This document shows positions 23,143-35,785 of a stretch of DNA of 64,000 nt, piece by piece. The translations under genes and the position numbers were made by a program. How positions within the stretch are numbered: the first letter of the stretch is position 1; each line of letters opens with the position of its first letter. The notes beneath the pieces are model-generated. The model was given only the letters and a program-made list of their open reading frames with translations. It was not told where the DNA came from and ran no database searches. Source of the stretch: Hyphodiscus hymeniophilus (Eukaryota > Ascomycota > Leotiomycetes > Helotiales > Hyphodiscaceae); contig VNKQ01000007.1 in assembly GCA_016508695.1 (NCBI GenBank), forward strand, positions 1,488,001 to 1,552,000, written 5' to 3'.

Positions 23143-25570
23143 ATCGTTGGCTCGCTTACTAGCACTCTCTGCCGTCGTTCCTAGGTAGTCGGGGAAAATA
23201 AACTAGGCTAGCATTAGAAATGGGCCGAATACTAAGGATATCGAAAATTAGCGATTTTATATATAAAACTTAGTATTTTAAGTATCTAAACAGAATTTGA
23301 ATTATTAATCCAAATCGATAAAACGCGCTAGTAAATACTATATATTAAAATCGGACGAATTTGTATTAATATCCTACTCTCTTATATTGTCGTTAAAGAA
23401 CCCTCTAAATAATACGAAATTATTACCTTATAATATTAGTCGTATTAATAATATAAGTTCGTGCGATTTAAGTAGGATTTTAAACTAATTGTTTTCTTCT
23501 TCTTGTCTCTCTCTTTCTAACTTTAACTTTATATATCTTATAAGTTATATATCGAGTTATAAGCTAAGTAATTAAGCGTTTAATTATGCCTTCTCGATTG
23601 CCTTAAAGTTAAGAATAAGAGTACGAGTAAGGAATAGTATAACGTTATTAAGTAAAATCGATTTAAGTTCTTATTTTCGAAATTACTCTTATCTCTATAT
23701 AATTATACCTTTTATATGCCTTTAAGCTTTCTTTATATTTATTATCTTTCGATATATAGTTTTAATTATCTTCTTTTTTTTATTAAAGGCATCTTATTTC
23801 TTCTTATCGATTAGAACTTATATATCTTTTATAAAGAGTATATTACTTTTTTAAAGATATTATCGGCTTTAGGTCTTTACTTTTACTATCTCGTTAAGAC
23901 GTTTATAAAGTATCTTATTCTCGAGTTAAATAATCTTAACCTTAGAGATTACCTTTTTAGTACCCTTATAAAACGACCCCTATTACTCTTAAGTAAGTAA
24001 ACTTATAAGATCTAATAATCTCGGTATTAGTTTATTAAGGTAACGCTCGATATAACGCGTAATTTGAGGGTTATAAGAAAGTTAAAAGTATATATTTAAT
24101 ACTATTAGTTTAAGGTCTCGTTTTGTAATCTCTTTCTTAAATCGTTTAAGGTTCTTTTCGAATTATTTTTATTATAGTTTTTATAAGCTTGCCTTACGAA
24201 AAGCGTTTTTAATAATAAGAATTATAAGGGTTTTTTATCGAATTTCGTAAAGGTCGCAAAAGAAAGATAAGACCCTATAATCGAGTTCTAAGTTTAAAAT
24301 CGCTTTTTAAAGAGCTTTTTAATACTAATACTTATAAACTTGAAATACGATAATATTAAGAAGTTATAAAACGTATATAAGATAAAAAGAGAAAAGAAGA
24401 ATAATAATACTATTTTTATAAGCTTTTAAATAAAATTCTAGCGTATTATAACCTTTACTCTAATTGTAAAGAACTATACGCTATAGTCCTTTTTCTTTTA
24501 CCTCTAAATATTTAATAAAATAATCAAGTTATAATAAAGCGATATTATCGTTTATAAAGCTTAATTAAAACGTAATAACCCTTTCTCCTCTTATTAAGTT
24601 ATTATTAAACTACGTTATTATAAGGTATTTGCCTTATACAATATAAAAAGGAGGTATTTTATAAGTGCCTTTTGCGTTAATCGTTTTGATAACTATAAGG
24701 GATTTGCGATTCTTAGGGGAAATCGAATAAACTTAATAAAATTAAAGGTATACTTAAGTAAAGGCAAGTAGGTTTTCTTACTTCTTAGACGTCGTTTAAT
24801 ATAATTATTTCTACTCTTTTTAAGTACTTAACGCGAAAGCTAGTTTCGTTTATATTATAAAGGGTTTTTAGCCGAATTTCGTATTAAAGTAATACTAAAA
24901 GATATATTTAATAAAACTAATAGTTTATAGTCGCGTCGTCTTACGCTATAACTCTTTTTTTCGCAATAAGTTTCGACTTAATCTTATAAAGCTATTTCTC
25001 TTTTTAAAACTTTATTAACTATCGTTATAAGAGTATTAGCTTATTGTCTTCTATATAAAGTTTTGTTATTATTATTATAAAGACTTCTCGAGTTAGTATT
25101 TAATTATACTTAAGCTAATACTTAATAAAAAAGAAGACTTGTTTCTCTTACGCATTAGAGAGGATTTGTTTGTTATAGCCTTTACTTTTAGGACCTCTTT
25201 TCGCAATATAATTAATCGAGTTACTTAAGGTTCTTAAGTTTACTCGATATATTCGTACGGCTATACTTTACTTCTTTTTGGAATACTCTTATAAGAATGC
25301 GATTATATTATATAATCGCGTCTTTGCGTCGTTTGTATTATTTAGCGTAATATTGTTTTTAATTAAGTCTTAAAAAGATAAGCTAGATTCGCGATTTGAT
25401 ATTATAGTTAAATTTAAAGAATAGTTGTAAAGTTCTTAAAGATTTTTTATTAGGCGTTCTTATATAAATTATCTATTTTATTTTTCGGCCTATTTCTAAT
25501 ACTAGCCTAGTTTATTTTCCCCGACTGCCTAGGAATAACGGTAGAGAGTGCTAGTAAGCGAGCCAACGAT
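23143..25570 (-). mobile_element. Fot1/pogo-type Tc1/mariner transposon with degraded transposase
   Basis: A 2,428-bp element with long TIRs of about 85 bp (23,143-23,228 and 25,485-25,570) beginning ATCGTTGGCTCGCTTACTAG, flanked by the dinucleotide TA. The intact target is seen at the matching place in the other piggyBac copy (near 62,266). The minus strand holds a DDE_1 transposase remnant. YNINETSFR (24,831-24,860) corresponds to the pogo-family NxDExGF motif with its catalytic Asp read as Asn. RKSLIVIKTINAKGTYKIPP (24,645-24,711) is a hallmark segment of the family, followed by an NDNIALLxLDYFIKY-like stretch. Frames are broken by stops, so it is not autonomous now. The TIRs kept more GC than the core. 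Confidence 0.88.
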
Positions 25571-25612
25571 TATATATAAGATAAATACTAAAGTATTTTA
25601 AAAGTTTATTTT

Positions 25613-25992
25613 GGGATAAGCTATTTTAACTCTAATGCCGGCTATTTCAACTCTACTAGTCCCTACTAATTATATATATTATAGTATATATAATAAGTTT
25701 GCGCCCGTATAAGAATATTAAAACTATTACTTTATATAACTAAGTACCTTTAATATTTTACTTAAAATATAACCAAATATAATTATAAGAAATAATATAA
25801 ATAAAAAAGATATTCTTATATAGGGGGCTCTTACTACCCTCTAACCCCCCTAAAACTAACTTTAACTACTAACTCTAACCCGTTATGTTTTAATAGAGAA
25901 AGTATCTCTAGGTATATACTTTTTTAGGTATATAGTAGATATACCCCCTAAGAGTTAAAATAGCCGGTATTAGAGTTAAAATAGCTTATCCC
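25613..25992 (-). mobile_element. Family B short MITE, 380 bp, perfect 8-bp TSD
   Basis: Ends GGGATAAGCTATTTTAACTC and GCTTATCCC, with TTTATTTT duplicated at 25,605-25,612 and 25,993-26,000. It lies opposite in orientation to the copies at 21,153 and 27,736, as judged by the CTACTAGTCCCTA segment next to the left TIR. Inserted in piggyBac-1. Confidence 0.88.
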
Positions 25993-26920
25993 TTTATTTT
26001 ACTTAAAGTAAGTAATAAAAATAATATAATACCTTAAAGAATTATTAAGTCTTTATTTATAAAGAATAAAAAGGTTTATTAAATTATATAAAAAGATAAT
26101 ACTTATATATTAATAATATTTAATACTCTATTTAATAATAACTTAGTATTATAATTAAAGAAATAACTTAAAGAAATATTTAATAAAGTAAAAACTTTTT
26201 AAATACTTTTTAAAAACTTAATATAAAAGAAATTAAATATATTAGTTTTATTTAATAAGTATAATTATAATATAAAAGTAATAAATAAATATAATAATAT
26301 AACTTCTTATAACGCTATATATAATATATATAAATAAGAGGTTATTAAGTAATAGAGTATTAGCTTTTATAAGTTTTACTTATTAATTATTATTTTCTTT
26401 ATTTATTAAAAAGCGATTTTAAAAGTAATATTATTAATAAGCAAATATTATTCTAGTTATAAAAAGACTTTTATACTTAAGTAGTTAAAGTACTTTTATT
26501 CTAGGGCTATAAAAGCTAAATTACTCTTAAAAGAAGGGTTTCTATTATATTAATAATAAGTAAAGGTCTTCTCTTAATTAAATATAAAATAGTTAAAGGT
26601 TTATTAAAGAGAAAGTATATTTATTATATAAGGTTACAAATTAAAGATTACTTATTAAAACAAGTTATATTAAGTTAAATTATAACTAATTTATAATAGG
26701 AAACTTATAGAACTAATATTATTTATTACTATAAGTAATATAACGTTATAATTTATAAAGTAAAGGGTTATTAAGAGAAATTTTATTATATATAGTTACT
26801 TAGGTAATAATCCCACTAAAATACGACTAAAATCTACTAATTCTATTAGCTAAAATCGCTCGCTTATTACCTCTATTAGCCTGCGCACAGACCAGGCGTT
26901 TCTGGCCGCAGCTAAACAAA

Positions 26921-27735
26921 TAGTTACTTATAGTATATTCTCTGTAGTACTAGAGCTTTTATTAACATTAATTTGTAGGACTTTACTTATTAATATTAAT
27001 AAAGGGGCTAGTAGCTTTATTCTTATTTGTAATGTATATATCACAAAGCTTTAAATCGGCTAAGTAGCTAATACTATTGCAATTAGCGCATTTAGAAGCT
27101 AAATATATATATTTAGTACTTTTATTTTTGTAAATAAGGCATTTATACTAGTTTAGGCTATAGTTTTTGGCGTATAGATTATACTTAACCTCTCTTTTAT
27201 AAAGTAGATTAAAATGACTAAACCCTACGCATTTAATATATTGTGTAATAGTAAGAGTAACTATATACTTAACTACTTTAGTAAAAGTTCTAGCTATATA
27301 AAGTCTATTAGAAATAGCTTTACTAGCCTACTCTTTAGTTAGGAAAGCTACTATAATAGTACCTATACGTATTAGGCCAGAGTCACGTGTCTCTTATAGT
27401 ATGGCCTAATAAGGACGTCTAATAAGATTTAAATCCTTATTAAATATCTTTATTTTAGACACTACTAGGTCTATTCCTTCTAAAGTATTAAACTCCTAAA
27501 TAAGTATTTTATATATAGCGACTTTATATTATAGTTTTCCTTTTTGTATATTACTTAAAAAGGGAAGTACCCCCTTAATAATAGCTTTGTTTAACACTAG
27601 GAAATCCGTATTAAATTCTATTATAATAATAATTACTAAGTTACTCTTAATTAATAAAAAGACAACTAAGACTATTAGGCCTTTTATACTATTTATATTA
27701 AAAGTAGTATTTTAAGTTATTATATATAATAATAA
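26921..27735 (-). pseudogene. Tad-like LINE ORF1 (gag) with CCHC zinc knuckles
   Basis: Read on the minus strand, 27,240 to 27,043 encodes a cysteine/histidine-rich stretch: an IKCVGFSHFN segment, then a KYNLYAKNYSLN-like and a SKCANCNSISYLADLKLC segment. The spacing is that of the three consecutive CCHC knuckles of fungal LINE gag proteins, with several Cys and His codons turned to Tyr (TGY or CAY to TAY), as RIP would do. It is non-functional. The fragment lies between piggyBac-1 and the MITE at 27,736 and is part of the same LINE as 18,523-20,917. Confidence 0.78.
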
Positions 27736-28102
27736 GGGATAAGCTATTTCAACTCTAATGCCGGCTATTTTAACTCTTAGGGGGTATACCTACTGTGTAC
27801 TTAGAAAGGTATGTGCCTAGAGATACTTTCTCTATTAAAATATAGCGGGTTAGAGTTAGTAGTTAGTTTCGGGGGGGTTAAGGGGTAGTAAGAGCCCCCC
27901 GTATAGGAATATCTTTTTTATTTATATTATTTCTTATAATTATATTTAGTTATATTTTAAGTAGAATATTAAAGGTATCTAGTTATAGTAGTTTTGATAT
28001 TCCCGCACGGGCGCAAACTTACTATGCGTACTATAGTATATATAACTAGTAGGGACTAGTGGAGTTGAAATAGCCGGTATTAGAGTTGAAATAGCTTATC
28101 CC
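27736..28102 (+). mobile_element. Family B short MITE, 367 bp, perfect 8-bp TSD
   Basis: Ends GGGATAAGCTATTTCAACTC and GCTTATCCC, with AATAATAA at 27,728-27,735 and 28,103-28,110. Each TIR contains two tandem copies of the CTATTTCAACTC-type unit. It is the least mutated short copy. Inserted in the LINE gag region. Confidence 0.9.
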
Positions 28103-28135
28103 AATAATAAAGGAGAATTCGTTTGCCTAGATATT

Positions 28136-28304
28136 TGTAAGGGGCTAGCCCCAGGGGTAAGGCGCTAGTTGTACCTGCGCTTACTAAGGCTAGGCGGGAG
28201 CGCTTCTTTTCTTGCGGACCTAGCTTAGAATATTTCTCTCTCCTTTATCGAACTTACTAAATACCACAACGAACTCCTGTGTATACGCTATTCGCCCCGT
28301 GACA
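28136..28304 (+). repeat. Solo LTR of the Ty3/Gypsy family, not RIP-mutated, 5-bp TSD
   Basis: A 169-bp LTR from TGTAAGGGGCTAGCCCC to GCCCCGTGACA, flanked by ATATT on both sides (28,131-28,135 and 28,305-28,309). It is the same length as the four LTRs in the 48.8-62.0 kb nest. It keeps GC-rich sequence that those have partly lost, so it is the best available copy of the ancestral LTR. It probably arose by LTR-LTR recombination. Confidence 0.93.
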
Positions 28305-29623
28305 ATATTCCGTGCTTATAAAAGGGTATATCTTTTAGAAAGGGCTAGCTTATATTCTTCCTTAATCTTATTCCTAAAGCTAGAGCTAATAGTCTTTTGA
28401 TTATTATTAGTTTTAGTCTTATCCTTCTTTGGGTTAGTTACTTTAGTCTAATTTAAGACATTTGGCTAAGCTAGTTTAATCGGGTTTAAGCTAATATTTG
28501 GAGTTAGCTTAAAACCCGATTTAATTGGGTTAGTAATTTTAGTAATTTTGGCTATATTAGCCTGAGTTATTTAATTTGGCTAGTTATTAGCTTGCGAATT
28601 AATTTTCTAGTTAGTTTGTTCTAAATTAGTTATTTAAGTAACTAGAATCAAAGAAGTATACCTAAGTCGGCTAAGTTCTATATATTTGTAAAAGACTTCT
28701 ACTAGGTCTAATAGTTTCGATTATTTGTCTCTTAATTTACTAAGGGTATAAGCCTTAATAATTAAGTCTTTAGCTTATAAGATTATATTATATATATTAT
28801 TAGATATAGGCTTTTCGAGTCTAAGTTTCTTTATAATTAGCAAGCTAAATAATAAAACTGGGTCAAATATACGTTTTTAAAGTAAGTTATTAGTTGTATT
28901 ATTCGATACTTGGACTTATTTAATTTGGGCTAGTAGAACTAAGCAGTAAACTAGCCTAATTAGGAATTAAGGCTTAAAGTTAATTAAATTCAAGGGGTCG
29001 GAAAAAGTGTCGAATACTAAGTAAAAGGGACTAGATAGCCTAATAAGTCTAAGTCTAGTAAGTATAAAAGACCTTATATTAGTGTTATCTAGCATTTTTA
29101 GATTATTAAATTAGTTAATATTAGTTAAGAGAAAGAGTGAAAAATTATCGTTTTCGTGGTTTTTAGGGGTAATCCCCCTATTTTCGCCTAGCGATAATAT
29201 TATTATCGCATTAAAGGGGTAGGTCTAGATGCGCTTATATAGGGCTAGGAACCTAGGAGTTATAAAGTTATTTCCAGAAGGAATACAAATATAGGGTTAA
29301 AGCTATAATACTATCTCGAAGTTCCTAATAAATTATTAGTATTATATACAAAAGGACCTTTATATATATATCTTAAGTAATTATACTATTAGAGTAAGCC
29401 TATTAAGCTAACGAAAGTATATTACTTATACGAGGTTTAGAATATCCTTTTAAGAGAGTATAACTATAGGTTTGTCTTATTAAATAATTACTAGGATTTG
29501 CGTATTATTAAGACTTGCGCTAGTAAGTTTCTCGACCTAAGTAATAACCTCTAGGTTTAGAATAACGATTTAGTAAGTAAGATAGGCAACAAGTATTATA
29601 AAGGGCTTATAGTTATATATCTC
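28305..29623 (-). pseudogene. Tad-like LINE ORF1, N-terminal part and 5' region
   Basis: Minus-strand translation of 28,330-28,620 gives a low-complexity Asn/Lys/Thr-rich segment, for example KKDKTKTNNNQKTISSS. Upstream (about 28,700-29,100) a gag-like segment begins MLDNTNIRSFILTRLRL. Stops are frequent. A perfect 9-bp-arm palindrome sits at about 29,191-29,209. The region ends where Copia-3 inserted, and LINE sequence presumably resumes at 37,941. Assignment rests on continuity with the zinc-knuckle fragment. Confidence 0.55.
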
Positions 29624-29889
29624 TATCACAAAATTGAGGCTTAACTGATCTTATAGTTATAAAATATCTAATTATACTTATTAAATATTTGGTTACATTG
29701 TGTGATTACTTAAGCTCTATTTAAGTACTTATTTCGCTAAGCTCTATAAGAGTAATTTAATACTTAGGAGAAGACTTACTTCTTTTTCTTCTTTCTTTAG
29801 ACTAGATAATACTTAATATATACTTATTTAAGTAGTCTTTTCTTATAAACCCTTTTTCTTTAAAGATTAAACCGATTATTTATATAATA
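29624..29889 (+). repeat. 5' LTR of Copia-3
   Basis: A 266-bp LTR starting TATCACAAAATTGAGGC and ending ATATAATA. It matches the 3' LTR apart from transition differences. Confidence 0.9.
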
Positions 29890-32800
29890 GTTATAAGCCC
29901 GGTTCGCATAATACTTAAGGATTGTTTATTTTAAAAAGTATATTATAATACGCTATTATACGAGTAGATTTAAGTATATGGCTTTGCCTACTAGAATAGA
30001 CGAGCTAACTCTTACTAACTCTTTAAGAAGAATAACTCTTATATTAAGGTTTTCTCTAATTAAAATAATAACTAATTATTTGATTTATTTTATATACGAT
30101 TACTTAAAAGCCTTTAAGTAAAGTATTAACTATTTTATAATATATTTACCTTATATAGTATAGCGATTCTAATTGATATTTAATTAAAGACCCGATTAGA
30201 GTAACTAGAATAATACTTTTTCTTTTATTATAACGCAAGATTACTTAGTATTTTGGAATATATAAATTTAATAATTCTAAGTACTTTAGTATACTTTGCT
30301 TTCCCTTTAAAGGCGATAGGATTAAAACAAATAATCGAAGAGTTAAATATAGTTTACTAGCTTAAGCAAATTAAGTTTAATCTTATAAAGGTAATAAAGG
30401 CAAAATAAGATCGCATTAGAATCGCAAATTAAACGCATAGTAGGACCCTAGTAACCTTTAAAAGAACGCTCTTTACTCTAAAAAAAGCAAATCCCGGACT
30501 AGAATTAGTTATTTCTTTTAAACCGACTATTATTATTACGATATATAATAATATTCGGGGTCGATACTAAGCTTACTCTAAGTTAGTTATATAAGAGTAT
30601 AAGAAATAGAATAAACGATTACGGGATCTTTTAGTAATCTCTAACTAAGTAAATTTATTTATTAATAAGGAAATACTATAAGTAATTAAAACTAGATTAA
30701 TACTTAGTAATAATATAAGCTTACGATTACTTTTAATTAAACTCAAAAATTATATAGCTCTAATAAAAAGAACTTTTATAACTATAGCTTAATAAACCTA
30801 CTAAAAAGTCTTAAAAGAAAGTTAAAAAAGCTCGACTAATTGCCTTAAGTAATTTTTAAAGTAAGAAAATGCGTTAATTACTACTTGCGTATATAAACTT
30901 CTAGATATCGAGCTAAGCTACCTCTTAGTTACTAATTTTTTAAAAGCGATTAAAGAAATACTCTTAGAGTTTGCTCGCAATTAAATAAGTAAGGTAATTA
31001 TAGCTTAAGAAATAAAAAAGGCAATTATTAATATTAATATCTTAAGATAACTTTTCTTAGCTTACTTATATAAGTAATTACTAGATATAAAATTAGTAAA
31101 ATCTCGTTTAGTAATAGTTACTCTTAGAAGTTCCTTAAGACAAAATCGATTACTAAGTCCTTTTAAATATAATTATTTATACCTCCCGAGAAGTAAAAAG
31201 TATTTTTAGAAACTAGAGTCTTATAAACGCTTAAAAGTAATAATTACTAGGACAACTAATTATAAGTTTAAAACTAAGCTTAATAATCCCGAAAAAAATA
31301 AAATTAAAAATCAAGTAAAAAGCGGCTATTAAAAATAACTAATCGAAAAGAAGAAGTAAAAGTAATACCTCGATAAGATACTAAACTCGAAGAAATAGCG
31401 AGGTAAGTACCTAGATAAAGTTAATTATATAATTATTAATTTAGACTTACTTAAAAAAGCGGGTTATAAGATTTATTCGACCTTTAATTCTCTAAAGAAA
31501 TACTTACTTTTTAATAATATACTTTTCGATAATTACGGATTAATATACTTAATTAATATAAAGGACTTACTTAAGCTTAATTCCTTTATTCCTTTAATTA
31601 GTAATAATATAATTAAAGTTAGTTTAAGTACTTTCTTAATTATTAAAAGAAGTACTCGAGTAATTAAAAATCTATTTAATAAGCTAGAAGGACTTTATAT
31701 ATCTAATCTTACTCTTTCGGATATAGCTATAATTAATAGTTTTTATATAAATATTATTTTAGAAGCTTAAATACTTAAGGCAAGGGTTTGGTTTTGCGGA
31801 CTTAATTATTTATTAAGATATAAAAGTATTAATTTTAATATTATTATACTTAGTATAAAACGTAAATTCAATTTAGTTTTCCTTAAATATAAGCTACTTA
31901 TCTCTTACTTAAGTTTTCTCCTTATAATTCTAATATATATAAGACTAGTAATAATATACTTAACGATTAAATAATAACTAAAGAAGTCGTTTAAACGATT
32001 AAGAGACTACTTAAAACCCTAAAGTAATTTAGCTAAGCTTTAGTATTAACGAGTAAGATACCTTAGACTAAAGGTCCTCGAGTTACTTATAAAAGTAGCT
32101 AGGAATATAATTATTAAGGGAATACTAATTATATATTATAAAGCTTATACTCTTATATTAGCTAAGAAGTAAATCTCCCGCTAAGTATTATACTTTAAAT
32201 TACTAAGACCGTTTTAAAAAATTATTTAAAATCTCTTTAATTTCTCTAGAGTATATAATAATATTAGCTAAATTTTATTAATTAAGGACGAGTTTAATAA
32301 AAAGTATTAGGGATTTATACTTATAAAGAAACGCAAGATTATAATTATAAATTCGATCTCTTATTTTAATATATAAGTAAAACGCTAATTTAGACTATCG
32401 ATTTGTAAGATTAAGAGTAATTAAGATACTTTAGTAATCTCTTTTTTTAATATAATAGATTTTAAGTAATAGGCTAATATAAAAGAAATCGATATAGAAT
32501 TAGTACTAGCTTATACTTATAAGCCTACTAGTATAATCGAGAAAGCTAAGAGAAATATAATCGAGAAATTAATTAGAATAAGACTTATTATTAATCTCTT
32601 AAAAAACCTTTAACTAGAGATATATAAAGTAATAATTTACTTATATACTATTCTTCCCTTTAAAGCTTATAAGTAATACTTACTAAACGAAGTCTTATAC
32701 TTATAATTTTGGAATTACTTTAAGTAATATAATTAAGCGCTTATATAACAAGTAATAACTAATCTTAAACTTAACTAGAATAAGATTTATACTTATAGCG

Positions 32801-35785
32801 CTCGAGTATATACTTTAAAAAAAGAATAATAAGAAGGCGAAAACAAAAGAGTATTTAAAGTATTTCCTCGAGTATATATTAAATACTTAATTAAATATGT
32901 CGCGTTTAATATATATAAGATTTAAGTACCTTAACTTAAAAGAGTAATTATTATAAGGGACGTAACCTTTAATAAAACTAAATTCTATATTCTTAATTAG
33001 GAGATATAAGAGTAATAGCCCTTAATAAGCGCTAAAGCTATTATTTCTCTAATCGAAAAGTATAGAATTTAAGACGCTACTAATAAAATTATTAAATATC
33101 TTTTTATAAATAAGATACCCTCTTTTAAAAAAGAGATTATAATTATATTAAAAGATTTTATACGCGAGATTTTAAGGGGTAAGCTTTTAAGTAAAAACGA
33201 TAAGAGTTAAAACTTGGGAGTAAGTAGAGAAATTAGACTTTTAACTTTTAAATAAATACTTAAGCTAATAAACTTATAAATAAAAACTAAGAGAAGTAAT
33301 AACGATTATTTATTTAAAAGAATACTTATAGTTAGTAATTATATTAATAGCAAGTTAAATAAAAGTATAGTTACTCGAGGATTAGCTTAGTTATTAAATA
33401 AGTACCCGAGTATAAGTAGACAATTAATCCCTTAAGTAGTTATATACTAATCTAAGGAACTATTTAGCCTAGTACAAAGTAAATTTAGCTTTAGTAATTA
33501 TAAAATAACTATAAGTAATAGTCTTTTAATAACGGAAAGTAACCTTTTAGGTAATATCCTAATAATAAGAGTCTTAAATTATAAGATATACTAATCGGGT
33601 AAATTAAAACGATAAGTATAAAAAAATTAACGGCTTAAGTTACGAATTGTCTCTAAAGAAGATTTAAATAAAGACAAACTAAGTATATTATATATTACTT
33701 CGATATATACCTTAATTTTAAGATTAAGCTAAAAGTAATATAATAAGTTCTTATTAACGTTTTAAAAGGACTTAAGCTATAAAGAATAAGTCTAGATAAT
33801 ATACGTAATAATCTCTATTTTTATTTTAGTAAATAATACTTCGAGAGAAAAAATACTTTTAACTTTAAGAAAAGTTTACTAAAAAGATCTTTTAAAGGCA
33901 TTAAGGTTATAAAGCGATCTCGAAATATACAAATATAACAATTACTTTATTTAAGATATAAAATTAGAAATTAAAAATCTAAAGCTAAGAAACTACTAAA
34001 GATAAATTAAAGTAAGCTTAGTTAATTTAAAAGCTATTTTTTTAAAATAAATCTTTACTTATAAAATAAACTTAAACAGTTTTGTAATTTGTTATAAGTC
34101 TCGGATTATTATTCGTAATAATCTCTAAAAAGAAGATTTAATTATTTTTATATATATTACTACGCTTATTACTTGTTTGTTTCGAGTAATTATAGCTATT
34201 ATAGCTTACTTTAATCTCGAAATTAAATAATACGACGTTATTAATACTTTTATTAATACTTTATAAAACGATAAAAGAGTATAGGTAATATACTAGCTCC
34301 CTTTAGGCTTTAAGAAAATAAGGTTTTATATAGAGATTAACCGAGCTTTATATAGCTTACAAGACTCTTTAACTCTTTAGTATTAAGACTTCTCTTTAAT
34401 AATTAAGTCTCTCGGGTTAATTTAAAGTAAAGAAGAGCCGTGCCTCTTTTATAACTATACTCGATAAATCTTTATAGTCTTTTATATAAATAATATATTA
34501 ATTTTATATTATAAAAGAAATAAGTAAAAGGCATATAAGTTTATTAAGAAACTAAAAAAATTATATAAGCTTTAGGACTTAAGAGATATTTAATAGTTTT
34601 TAAGTATTTATATAATTAGAGATTAGAATAATAAGATAATCTCTTTACTTTATAATACTTATATTAAAAAGATTACTCGAAAGTTTAATTTAGCTAGATA
34701 AAAATATTTATTTATATTACTTTTAGAAACTAAGCTTATTAAAAACCTAAAGATAATAATACTAAGCTTTATTAAGGCATATTAAGAAAAAGTAAGATCG
34801 GTTCTTTATATTGCGATTATAATTAGAGTAAACGTTACTTTCGCGACTTCTTAGCTCTCTTAATTCTTAATAAACCTTAGTATACAATATATAAAAGCAA
34901 TTAATTAAGTAATTAAATATCTTTAGAGAACTTAATATCTTATTATTTAATATAAAGGAAGCTTAGAAAACTAATTACTAATCGTATTAGACGTATTATT
35001 TATAAACAATATTAAAACTTAGCGATTATCTTATAAGTATATAATATTTTTATTTAGAAGACTTATTACTTAAAAAGCAACTTAATAGTCGATAGTATTA
35101 ATGTTTACTACTTAAATAGAGCTCTTAGAAGTAAAGTATATAGCTAAGGAAACGATAGTACTATAACGATTTTTTAAAGAGATTAAACTCTCGCTCGAAG
35201 ACTTTTAGACGATCTTTTATAATAATTAATAAATAATTAGACTAATTGTAAGGGAGAATAAGAGAATTATAACTAAGTTATAATATATAAACATTTAAAA
35301 TATATAGCTTCGCTAAGAATATAGATTTAAAACGTTTAAAGTAATATACTTACCGACTAGCAAAATACTAATAAATAGGCTTACTAAAAATCTCCCTAGA
35401 TATAAGTTTAAGTATTTCCGAGCTTTATTAAACTTATAAGATATACGTAAAAAGATTAAAGATCTTAAGAAGGTATAAGATTTAAAGTATTAATTATATA
35501 AAAGTATCGATTAATTAGCGTTTAGTAGGTAGATATTAGACGGATCTCTAAGGATTAAACTAGGCATTTAATTAATATAGTTAAGGATTAGAGATTAATA
35601 ATTAGATATCTTTTAGATATTAATAGAATCTATTAAGATTTTGGCTAGATATTATTAGGATTAGATAGATTAATAATATATTTAGTAGGATATTAGTAGG
35701 ATTATTATAGAATTCTATATAGATACTAGTAAGATTAACTAAAAGAATTAAGTAGAGTTTTCTATACTTTAAAGTTATAATATAG

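Larger units (their letters stand above)
20918..26920 (+). mobile_element. piggyBac-type DNA transposon 1 (about 2.1 kb without its four insertions)
   Basis: The TIRs read TCTGTTTAGCTGCGGC at the left and GCCGCAGCTAAACAAA at the right, each flanked by TA. It is inserted in the LINE. Plus-strand remnants of a DDE_Tnp_1_7 (piggyBac) transposase lie at 21,580-22,260 and 22,980-26,750. They align base by base with the better-preserved copy at 47,944-63,224, including the 'wash-board' ILYNN-type core and the C-terminal KDNxYxL region. Four elements sit inside: MITE 21,153-21,525, family A 22,267-22,974, Fot1/pogo 23,143-25,570 and MITE 25,613-25,992. The copy is heavily RIP-mutated. Transposase identity is confident by family resemblance; TA instead of TTAA target duplication is unexpected. 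Confidence 0.8.
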
